From NCBI RefSeq assembly GCF_000699445.3, contig NC_067195.1, positions 55,904,465-55,968,464 of the forward strand: a DNA stretch of 64,000 bases. The letters are read 5' to 3'. Below the pieces are notes generated by a model that saw nothing but the letters and a program-made list of their open reading frames with translations, had not been told where the DNA came from and made no database searches. The number at the start of each line of letters is the position of its first letter. The first letter of the stretch is position 1. Of the stretch, positions 34,251 through 43,803 are shown in pieces. The DNA comes from Schistosoma haematobium (taxonomy: Eukaryota > Platyhelminthes > Trematoda > Strigeidida > Schistosomatidae). The position numbers and the translations under genes were made by a program.

Positions 34251-34869
34251 ACTCAAGACCCTATGATACCTAAAAAATAATAATAATCATACAAAAAAAG
34301 ATGAAAAGGGCCCCAATAGCTTCGATAAAAAAGGAAGATAGTCAACTGTATATCACAGTACTGTTTTTCGCACTATATTTTATAACCACACATAATCCCA
34401 TAGTCTCAGCTCCTTTCTGAATCGCCTCCATTTGTCAGTTGTATGTCCACTCACACCTTGTTTACACTCATTTTCTTTAACCTATCAAAATGCTCTTGCT
34501 CAACAAATACCTTAACAAAAGGAAATTAAACTGAGTAATCATACCTTAAACATTCCTTCATGAATATTGGCTACTCTGCCTCTCGTCCTTTCTTTTACTT
34601 GCTCCCTCTTTCAGCCCCTTTGAGATATGGAACGGGTGACTTCATCCTGCACCATCCTTAAAGCCTCAGATATTCCAAAGGGACATAAAGTTGCGATTCC
34701 TGGAAGCTCCCACCTTTAATGGATCTATCCTTGACCATCAGTTGCACATTCGCGATGCGACTTTCATGAAGCGCGCCAACTGTCATACTGACTACAACCA
34801 TTTACATTTCATATCTTATAAGTTATCAACCCTGCTGAGTACTTTACTACAGTGGCTATTGTATCATTT
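34251..34869. other. Stretch without recognised gene
   Basis: Short open stretches only, no domain, lying between a CR1-like 3' UTR and the tail of another element. Confidence 0.4.
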
Positions 34870-34955
34870 GTAACGATTTGGTCTTGCCTGTAAACTGGCG
34901 TGCCTCATGTAACAAACTGTTATTTGAGAACAAATTATTATTATTTTTTATTCAA
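34870..34955 (+). mobile_element. 3' tail fragment of a CR1-like element
   Basis: CTTGCCTGTAAACTGGCGTG and CCTCATGTAACAAACTGTTA match the 3' tail of the following copy at 36665-36720. So an older copy ends here and the next begins directly after it. Confidence 0.7.
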
Positions 34956-36780
34956 CAGAGACTCTCTCTCAGTGCACACCAGTCATGAGTTCTTTATGAG
35001 TGATCACAGAGTTGTATTGAATATTATTCATTCTTTAAACATTTTACAATTTAACTTTAAGTCTGCGGTAATGTACCAGAGCAGACATACAGACGCCTAT
35101 CCAAAACTGATTTCATACCATCCAACATCAAACAGGTCATAGGTGCCATGAATAAGTCTTATGACGGCGGACCTGACGGAATTCCTTCATCATTTTTGAA
35201 ATATGGTAGTAGAGAATTTCCATATGGATATCCATCTGTATGGAAAACATATCTTATCATCCCAAGATTCGAAATCAGATCACATAATGATATTGCTAAC
35301 TATATTCCCACTAACTTGACATCCGTGCTATCAATAGCCATGGAGAAAACCATCCACAAACAGCTATAATCATTCTTGCCTTTGGCTAGTCTGACTAGCC
35401 CGTCTCAACGTAGATTGATGACTAAACGCTCATGCTCCACATTACACTTGGAATTTTCTGTTCAAATTACCCAGAGAAGAGATGATGGTCAGTTAGTGAT
35501 AATTCTGTACTTCGATTTCGGTAAGACCTTCGACAGTCACGCAAACTTCTTTTTCTAAAACTTTCTTCATTCGGCATACGGAATCCCTTTTTATCTTGGC
35601 TGAAGTCTTTTTTAGTAGAACGTAGTCAAATTGTCCCCCTTGGATCTTGCTACTCTAAACCCGTGAATGTAGCCAGCGGGGTTATACGAGGAAGTGTCAC
35701 TGGCCCATTACTCTTTCTCATTTTTATCGATGACATGTGTTCCCTCTTTCAGTATGGTAAACATTTCCTTTTTGTTGATGACCTAGAACTGGTTTATTCA
35801 TTCTCTTCTCTCACCAAAGAAGGCTATATTTTAGTGGTAATCCAGGAAGAAATATACAAGTTGTACGAATGGGCTGTTTCGTTGAATCTGCCACTGAGTA
35901 TTGAAAAATGTGGATTTATTTACATTGGCAGCAGCCCTAACCTTAATCTGGTCCTACACAAACACATAATGAAACGCTTCGGCACTGATCGTGACTTGGG
36001 TTTGAGATATAGCAACAGTCTAAACTTTTCCGAGCTTATAACAACTCAAGTATCCAAAGCAAGAAAGCTCATTGGATTCATAATGACAAACTCCAATAAT
36101 ATGGAATCGAAATTATTATTACTGTGCAGAAAATGTATCATACCCATTCTTGAATATGGTATTTTAGTTTACAGTAGTTGCAGGTATAGTGAACTGATTA
36201 AAATTGAAGGTGTTCAAAGAAGGTTCACCAAAGCTGTTTTGGGGTATTCCGGCAACATGTGTCATCACCAAAGCTGTGAAAAACTCAAATTAGAACCTTT
36301 CGGGATCAGGTGTATCAAATTAAACCTTGTCTTTATCTACCGGCTTATTGATGGTATTTCCTACTCTTCGGTATCCACACCTTCATACGCTATGATATCA
36401 TCCCACAACGTACTCAATAAGGAAGATATTCTAACATACACAAACTTACGCCAGAATGTTTTTGTTATTCGCTACTCAACCATGTGGAACAGACTGACTG
36501 TGAACCTCCGTTGCAGCAAAACTACAACCCGGTTCAGAAGTCTCCTTGGTGATTTTCTTTCCGAAAGTGGATTGTGTCACCTATTGAATATCAATGTGTT
36601 TAATAATGATTTATGTGAACAAGGTCCGTCCGATTACCTTACTACAATAAAAATTGTATCTTTTGTAAAAATTTGACCTTGCCTGTAAACTGACATGCCT
36701 CATGTAACAAACTATTATTTGACAATGAAGTATTATTGTTAATTGACAGAAAAGTAAAGCGTAACATCTGAAACTTTCAA
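34956..36780 (+). pseudogene. CR1-like element, 5'-truncated endonuclease plus RT
   Basis: It starts at the endonuclease end (FFMSDHRVV, the conserved SDH). RT follows: AMNKSYDGGPDGIPSSFLKY near 35150, ILYFDFGKTFDS at 35500 (motif A, where KAFD is usual), then a frame shift. An open 337-codon frame runs 35663-36676 with GVIRGSVTGPLLFLIFIDD (motif B), FLFVDDLELVYSF (motif C; the first Asp region is FVDD) and the thumb/tail with ILEYGILVYSS and RRFTKAVLGY. This is the best preserved RT of its family here, but it is broken in front of motif B. Confidence 0.85.
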
Positions 36781-37346
36781 CGTCTATTTTATTTTCATCC
36801 ATCTAATTGTATGAAGTCTGCTTATGTTCGTATTTGTAATTACTACTGCTAATAATATCATTATTAGACTCTCAACACATTAGATATTATTTTAATCTCT
36901 TCTATTCCTTCTAAACATATTTTATTTTAAACATCCAAAGTTTATAATAACAAATTATCTTATGTTACACATAAATAAATTAACTCAAATTCGTTTTATC
37001 TTCACCACATAAATATAACACATAGAAATTTATATTTGACTATCCTTTGCAATTAATTGTGACTTTCATAGCATCATTCTAAATTATTATTGCACAAATG
37101 TTTATACTAATACCCGGTTTCACTCTGTATATTATCACATAACTTTACATGCATTCACCAGAGTGCACTAAAAAAATAAAAAAATAAATGGTTTGCTTCG
37201 GAGATCGATATTCACTATACTCTTATTATCATGGTTGAACCCTTTCACTAGGTGTTCATTTCTCTTCTCTCTCTTTTATGCTTCCAAGTAAATATTATTC
37301 TTAAGATCCCGAATTTTGCACTTAAGACAATAACTTGGGTTACACT
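36781..37346. mobile_element. CR1-like 3' UTR-like DNA
   Basis: Bases about 37010-37120 recur in diverged form at 37430-37545 (ATATTTGAYTAYCCTTTGCR, CACAAAYRYTTATWCTAA), and 36965-37010 match 37340-37385. This is UTR-type DNA duplicated in tandem, the second copy broken by a palindrome. Confidence 0.5.
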
Positions 37347-37436
37347 TAAACAAATTAACTTCCCGAATTCACTTTATCTTCATTATATATATATATATAA
37401 TGAAGATAAAGTGAATTCGGGAAGTTAATTTGTTTA
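37347..37436. repeat. 90-bp perfect palindrome with (TA)n centre
   Basis: From TAAACAAATTAACTTCCCG the sequence is its own reverse complement over 45+45 bp, through GAATTCACTTTATCTTCAT and a central TA repeat. The left half belongs to one copy of a UTR repeat and the right half to an inverted copy of the same DNA. Confidence 0.9.
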
Positions 37437-38690
37437 TATATGGCTCATACATATTGATATTTGATTACCCTTTGCGATTAAGTGGGACTTTCATATCATC
37501 AATCCAAACTATGACTGCACAAACACTTATTCTAACGTCGTATCTTACTGTTATAGTAAGTTATTTTTTATTTATTTTGTTTTATCTTATTTTTTCTGGT
37601 GATACATACATAGTCGTTTATTCTTGTTCCGTATTCTCAAACACGCTTATTAAACTACTTACGCACTTCGCGTCTCCTTCATCCCTATTCCCTTATTTTC
37701 TGCCTTTCTTTCTTTGAAGTCAACTCAATATTCTTCTCAGTCATAACGAACCTGATTTATTAATATTATTCTATTATCATTACTATTTTTTTCTTCGCTT
37801 TTTCAAATATGGAAAATATAATGCTTACATTGTTGAAACTTGTGTATTATTGCGTTTTTGAAGAAACCCGAAATGGTTCCTTCACAACACTTATGTACTC
37901 ATAAGATTTTTGTGAATAATAATGATAATGAACGTATTTGTGGGAGAATATGTTGTTACCTTTAACCATGCTATTGAAAGCACATACATCTACAAGTCAC
38001 ACATCATTCTCGCTCTTTTCTGGCAGTCTGTGTCGTCTGGTGGTGCCTTCATATATTTTGCTTTCCATGTGGACCTAGGTGTTTACGTCCTCCATCATAA
38101 TAGTCGAGTACTTTCTAGGAGTTTCCCTGGGATTTACAACAGCATGTCACAAAACATATCTGAATTAGATCTAACGCAGTACACTTCCTCTACATTTCAA
38201 AGGATGCCTTCATTATTCTGAAGCCTAATTAATTTCGTCCCGCAAGCTGTCAAATTGCCCCGCTCGACACACTCAGTGCAAATCCTTATATATGCAGATC
38301 ATTTCCCTCATCATATTTCGAGTAAATCAAGGGACTTGCTGATGTTGATCTATTTTTCAATGCTGAGTTCAGCGCGTTTCACTTATTATAAACGGATTCA
38401 GGCTGTGCTTTCTCATTCCTGTACGACTTGCTACTGTGGTTGTCAAAAGGAGTGTTGACATCTTTACCTCCGAAAAATCTGAAAGCTTACTACGACGCGT
38501 TTCAACTCTTCAATCTAAGGACGTTTCATTTCCTAGGACTGGGTTCGGGTGCAGTTGTCGACCTTACACGCAACACTTCCTCTTCACTCGTGCTTGAGAC
38601 CGACATTATCCCAGATGATCTAGGTAGTTTCTGTAAAATATTCACATACCTTTTCCCTTCTTTTAAACTTATTCTGTAAGAGTAAGAAAG
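37437..38690. other. Stretch without assigned gene
   Basis: Several plus-strand frames of 60-100 codons (37430-38679) overlap head to tail, separated by stops. No conserved motif was recognised. Decayed repeat DNA is likeliest. Confidence 0.35.
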
Positions 38691-38790
38691 ATATAAATAG
38701 TATTACTATGTCGTAATCATTGACGTCAAGCTTCTTTATGACGACGAAATAGAACACGAATTGTGCTAAAGTGAAATATATCCAGCCAAC

Positions 38791-38964
38791 CTGAAATCCC
38801 TTTAGAGTCCTTCACACTGAAGTAGAACCCGTGAGAGTTAGACTGATTTCATGACAACGCCACTTGAACACTGACATCCCACTCGTCAACGAGAAGATGG
38901 TATTTTTGAGACAGCTTTGAATCCTCATAAAATACGGTCACACGCGTAGCATCACCATATTTAG
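38791..38964 (-). CDS. Unassigned exon-like segment with in-frame TGA
   Basis: After TTTTTCAG the minus strand is open in one frame: KYGDATRVTVFYEDSKLSQK, YHLLVDEWDVSVQVALS, then a TGA at 38851-38849, then HGFYFSVKDSKGIS up to a GT. If the exon instead ends at CAA/GTGGCG (38866) and resumes after GATTTCAG, the next piece reads VGWIYFTLAQFVFYFVVIKK, a membrane helix. The protein family was not recognised. Confidence 0.4.
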
Positions 38965-39076
38965 CTGAAAAACGATTTATGTGACATATTTATTGATAAG
39001 ATGTGTGTAAATTTAAAATTATAACTTGTTCTGTGACACAATAATACTGAGTTGGATAATTCATGATATGTCTCAC

Positions 39077-39175
39077 CTTTGGGGTGAACTGTATTCCATG
39101 TTTTTATATCGGGGTTGACTGGGGTCCGATTTCAATGATCTGGTGGTAGTCCAACGGATAGGCTGGTGAAAAAGA
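39077..39175 (-). CDS. Unassigned exon-like segment
   Basis: Bounded by TTTACAG and GTGAGAC on the minus strand and open in only one phase. It reads LFHQPIRWTTTRSLKSDPSQ and PRYKNMEYSSPQ. Its end phase does not fit the next segment (38964-38791), so an exon is missing, a splice site is misread, or the gene is decaying. Confidence 0.4.
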
Positions 39176-39330
39176 CTGTAAATGCAATCGCAGGTGCAAG
39201 TTAAAATAATTACATACACAAATAAGCCAGTATGAGTGCATGTAATCTTGAATAAACGTTAGTCATTCTGATGTATTATTTCATTATGATACATCAAAAG
39301 TTGATCAGAAAGAGTAATACTTTAACTTAC

Positions 39331-39381
39331 CTTTAGATTTATGTCGTCTGAATTGGCAAAGTGGAAGTATATCTCATGTCG
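39331..39381 (-). CDS. Unassigned short exon-like segment
   Basis: Ends at a good GTAAGT donor on the minus strand and reads RHEIYFHFANSDDINLK. The acceptor side is unclear. It probably belongs with the two segments downstream, but the phases do not connect directly. Confidence 0.25.
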
Positions 39382-39639
39382 TCATTTAAACGTTATGAAC
39401 CACATGATTCATTTTTCTGTTCACTCACTGGCTAGAGAAGTTGTTTTAAATAAGTATTCTCACTAAAGTATACAACTTATCCTGCGACGTTGCAATGTTT
39501 GCTAATTTCTGATTTTTTATGTTTGACAGCGCTACATTACATGTTTGAAGTTATTTTGTGCTATGTTGGGTCATTTAGTTGCAGACTAAAGAAGTCCACC
39601 ATAGCAGTCCGCAGGTTAGCTTCATGTTTCTAGGGTTAT

Positions 39640-39930
39640 TTAAAAATATAAGAGATACGTATTGTTTAGTTAGCTATAGGGCGCATGGATACTAGACAAA
39701 ATGACCTAACAATATGAACAACCTTCTGTCAAATATACTCGGCTTCGCCGTAGCCTAGACTGGGGGGTATTTTGTAATAAAAATGTAACGATGTTAAGAA
39801 GAATAAATGTACGAAATTCGGCATCCATACTGTCATACAGGGAAGCTGAAAATGGCTCATATTTCGCTAATTTCGTGAGGATCTGATTGGTTTCCAAGAT
39901 GAAAGTTGGTAGAAATTTGAAAAACTCTCA
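39640..39930 (-). repeat. Probable dispersed repeat with 63-codon open frame
   Basis: A minus-strand frame at 39897-39706 (LTKLAKYEPFSASLYDSMDA onward) is open but has no splice context or known domain. The overall look, with a CAAAATACCCCCCAGTC block, is that of a repeated non-coding sequence. Uncertain. Confidence 0.3.
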
Positions 39931-40267
39931 CTCAAATTAGCACACTATCAACCATGTCAGTGGCGCTTCTTACAGTGTCTTCAGCCAAACTTAACGGAAG
40001 CACTGAAGTCATTGTGTTAATTCTGTTGTTAAAAGGACGAGGTCTTCCGTTTCTTTTCCCATGGTCTAGGGATGGGTGAGCTAGAGCATCCCAATATAAA
40101 CCTTTTCCGGCACTCTAAACTCAACTTCTGGAGCAAAGTAAGAAGTAAATTAACCATTTTAACAAGTAGGGATAAAATGCAGTGAGTTTGTAGGGTCTGG
40201 GAAATCTAGATGCAGAGAGAGAATGTGCTTGCATGGAAGTACCGTATTTTATATCACCTATAGGACT

Positions 40268-40677
40268 GTAGTGGCATTGGACAATAACCGCACAATCCAC
40301 AAAGCTGAACGCGAGACTACTCAGAAAATAGATATTCAGTATTTAACGCGGATAAATACCTAACGATGGAGAAGGCGCGAACAATGAATTGAATGGACTG
40401 GAGTTGATCAGATGGCATGGCTCGGCCATGCAGGCGTGGTCCATCTGAATGTTATCTTATATCTTCTATTCGTATTAAATATATTGTTCCTTCTCTAGCT
40501 TAACGTTGTTCTACATCATGTATTGGTAATTGATACGATACAGTGAGTTGGCGTAGTCGATGGTGTGACTTCCACGTAAGATATTATAGATTAGGCAGTT
40601 ATATCATGACAAATCTACAATTTTAGGATTAGGTCTATTACTGGAGCAGTACTAATATCATAGTAGACCATAGTTCT
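40268..40677 (+). mobile_element. 5'-truncated Penelope-like element tail
   Basis: About 410 bp match the 3' end of the PLE at 9466-9882, nearly identically in the last 250 bp. The string AGGACT lies at both junctions, a plausible target duplication. It keeps only the decayed end of the GIY-YIG frame plus the 3' UTR. Confidence 0.8.
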
Positions 40678-40959
40678 ACAGGACTTCAACTATACTGCAC
40701 AAAAAACTGATTGTGAGATCTTGTTTTCTCCTACGATTGAAAGTCTAGTAAATTTGGTCAAGCAGCCTAAAGGAACATTGTGCCTCCGACTGCAATAAGT
40801 GTACGCATTTGACTACAATATATACTGGATTTTAATTGCTTTGTTTTATTCTTTGCGTCTATTACATTTATGTCTTCCACACCCATTTGTTCAGGGAGTT
40901 GTGTAGTGGTACTAGTTATTATTCACATGATCATCGAGGCCGAGTATATAATTATTGGG

Positions 40960-41290
40960 AAAATTTTTATTGGACGTGTGACACTCAGCGAAGGTCAGAG
41001 GTAGTGAACGTGGAAACCAATGTCTGGAATGGTACGGCTCGGTCATGCAGGTGCCATCAGCATAACCTCTTACTCTTGTTTCAGCAAATATAATGTACAC
41101 TTCCAAGCTCAAATTTGTCCTTCAGAAGTGCTAGACGTCATGTTACTGATCGTCATTATAGGACGAGCCATTGTTGAGTATTATGTATCTTTCACGTGGG
41201 ATATTGTAGAAAGGTATTCGCATAATGACAAATCTAAAACTTTGGGATTAGGTATACCATTATGGAAGTACTAAAACTGGAGTAAACCAT
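40960..41290 (+). repeat. Older, diverged copy of the same PLE tail
   Basis: Shares GGTACGGCTCGGTCATGCAG, CACGTGGGATATTGTAGA and CATAATGACAAATCTA-type words in the same order as the tails at 9.6 and 40.4 kb, but with many changes and a ~70-bp insertion. Confidence 0.5.
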
Positions 41291-42221
41291 ATTTATACAT
41301 GGGTGAGCCCGACTCAAGAAACGCAGTAGTTATAGATTATCATATTCACTTTATCTTCATCAGTTAATTCTCACTTATGTTGACCCGATTTTCCATTAGT
41401 CTGTTGATTATTACTCACGTGTATTATCGTATTGTAGTATTGTTTGCTACTCAAAGCTTACTAGCTCGATTGATTCTTATTTATGATTAGCCACAAGTGT
41501 TCATTAACAAACTTTAGTAGCACTTACATGCTTCAGTAAAATCGACTTGTCTAAACATAGAAAACAGCACACTTTCCCATGGTAGTATGTCGTAATTCAA
41601 GACAACCAACGGACGGGTTTGGGAGCGGTTGATATAGAATATTCACAGCTAGTCCAAGTGCAAATACATATATGCTAAGAAGTATGAAAAACATAGATCA
41701 TTTGGAAAAATAGTTAAAATCACCTGGATTATTTTCGAAATTTAGATCACCCAATAGATATGACGTATAAAAAACCAGCTGTGACAAATAATACAGACCC
41801 AAAAGGAACAAGATTAATTACATAGTATTAAAACTAATTTCTGGATGTGCATAATGCTGTTGACTTTGTCGCTCAGTTGATTCAGCAAAAATCCAAGAGT
41901 TCAGATAAACACATGACTCTCATCATACAAACAATGTGAAATGAGCTTAAGACTGCCAAAACTGTGTAGATTAGATTCCAGTTCCTGGAATATTATCTTC
42001 ATTGTTTAGTAGTGGAACTCAAAAATCAGAAATCATTTGGTCAGTGGTCGGGAGAAAATTTTGGCTCACGTGTTAACTGGTTTAGTAACATATAGGTAAA
42101 AGACTGCTCTTTGCACTGGCTCTAGAGCTCCAGTTTATGCATAAAACAACAAAAACGCGCGGCAAACAGATAACAGGACTCTGTGTTTTCCTTATATAAT
42201 TTATCTTCGTTCAGCGGGTAG
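41291..42221. other. Stretch without recognised gene
   Basis: AT-rich. A plus-strand open stretch near 41840-41945 (AVDFVAQLIQQKSKSSDKHM) lacks an acceptor and is left uncalled. Confidence 0.35.
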
Positions 42222-42313
42222 TACGTTGAAGCCAACCAGAAATTTAAAAAATCTGTATTTGCGAGCGAACTCTCTGGAATAGATCGTGGAGATCTCAAAT
42301 TAGGTTCCGGGTT
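42222..42313 (+). CDS. Candidate exon, unassigned
   Basis: After GCGGGTAG the frame reads YVEANQKFKKSVFASELSGI and DRGDLKLGSG, then a strong donor GTAAGAAT. The protein is hydrophilic. Its end phase (2) does not fit the exon at 42517, so they are not directly adjacent if both are real. Confidence 0.3.
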
Positions 42314-42516
42314 GTAAGAATTATGGGTTTCACAATCCTTTTAAATAATTTGTTGGTATTTGCAACAACAACCAAATGAGTTTCAAAACATGCATGAACA
42401 CGTCAAAGATCAGAACATTTCCAACATTATTTGCAGTCATATTTTTCGACTACTTCATTTGTAACATTTAGCAACGAAAACTTTCAAATCCTAAATCGCA
42501 GTGATATTTGTTTCAG

Positions 42517-42598
42517 ATCAAACAGCTCACTTTGAATTCTGATATCTGCGAAAAATTGGTGAAAACAGAAACCATTGGTATTTTATCACGCATAGCAC
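42517..42598 (+). CDS. Candidate exon, armadillo-like helices
   Basis: Flanked by TTGTTTCAG and GTAAGTC, both good splice sites, and open through 82 nt: IKQLTLNSDICEKLVKTETI then GILSRIA. The pattern L.LNSDICEKLV..E.I..L resembles a segment of armadillo-repeat proteins. No neighbouring exon could be joined, and repeats take over downstream at about 43.05 kb. Confidence 0.45.
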
Positions 42599-43048
42599 GT
42601 AAGTCTATATAGGGTGTAGGTCTCTAACGTATGTGATATGTATAGAATGATTCGGACCCTATTCCAGTGACGAAACTATGATTTATGGATGAACTGATCA
42701 GACTTACGATAACAGGTCTTGGATGTTGGCGCAAAATAATTCCATTTATTTGGCTTAATATCGTTTCGGCATTATAGCTGATATCAGTTTGTGATGAAAG
42801 CCCTAAATCTAATTCCTAGCCCTAACTATCGACAGCGAATCATAATTCTAATTCCTCACAGTGGTTTATGACACTCATTTAGGCGTAGTAGGTAGGTGGA
42901 AATTTCCAAGATCTTTTAAGCGTCGCTCAAAGATCGTCCATAAATTATAGTCCCAACCCTTTCCTCTGTATCCAGGTTCTAAGACTCTTTGATAACTACA
43001 TAACACAAACGACCTTGTTACAGAAGTATATTAGTGGGAGTAAGTACT

Positions 43049-43374
43049 GAAGATGCCACAGGTGTTTGGAGTTTGACGACGCTTTAACCAGTAACGTCTT
43101 CTACTATGAATCGTACCCACTAAGTGAAAACAAAAGACAGAAGCGAGGAGGTTCGAAGATATATTTGATAGGTTATCAATATATCGATGATCGACTGATC
43201 TAGACTGATTAGCGATTGCAGGAGGTGTTTAGCACGGCGTTCCCACGCGTGATGTGGCGCGGATGCGTGACCGAGCGCCTTCAGCTAGGTGAGTCCATTA
43301 AAACTAATGTGGTCAGCATCTAATGTCGAAAACTTGCAGAGCTACTGATTTTGGGGATTTATTTGTCGCTAAAG
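43049..43374 (-). mobile_element. Diverged solo LTR of the CsRn1-like gypsy family
   Basis: Follows the 321-bp LTRs of the two gypsy elements throughout: GTTTGACGACGCTTTAACC, TAGCGATTGCAGGAGG, GACCGAGCGCCTTCAGCTAG and GATTTTGGGGATTTATTTG. Many substitutions make it clearly older than the other LTRs. The ends have decayed (CGCTAAAG for CCGCTACA). Confidence 0.75.
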
Positions 43375-43619
43375 TATAAAAAAAGAATGCCACCACCGCT
43401 GTATGGGCCAGTCTATGGTTTTTAATTAACTGTCTTACTTGGTTGTCCTTGACGTTGGTGAAGATCAGTGATCTGCTGAATATCCAGTGACCCGACTATC
43501 GGATAATTTATCTTGTGCCCAGCGGCCTTAACCTGAAAACGCTAGCAGAAACCAAAAGAAAAAGCGATTCGAAAGAAAAAGTTGTAACCAGAGTTAAAAA
43601 CTTCGTATAAGATGCGACG

Positions 43620-43803
43620 TTTTGAAATACCGAAATAACAAATATTTCTATGGCACTAAACGGAACGTAGACACAACTTCTACTCCTTAAGAGTTGTCAA
43701 ATGCTGGAATTTGCTGCCGGCCGAGCTAGTCCAAGCGACTTCCCAGGAGTCCTTTAACAGGCAACTTGATCTATTCTTAGGGACTAAGGATAGTATCACA
43801 CTA
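43620..43803 (+). mobile_element. 3' tail of a CR1-like element
   Basis: Matches 53150-53278 plus 58508-58535: GTTGTCAAATGCTGGAATT, GCTGCCGGCCGAGCTAGTCC and GGACTAAGGATAGTATCAC. It encodes the C-terminal WNSLPAELVQA tail (here WNLLPAELVQA-like). The next copy of the same family starts directly after it. Confidence 0.75.
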
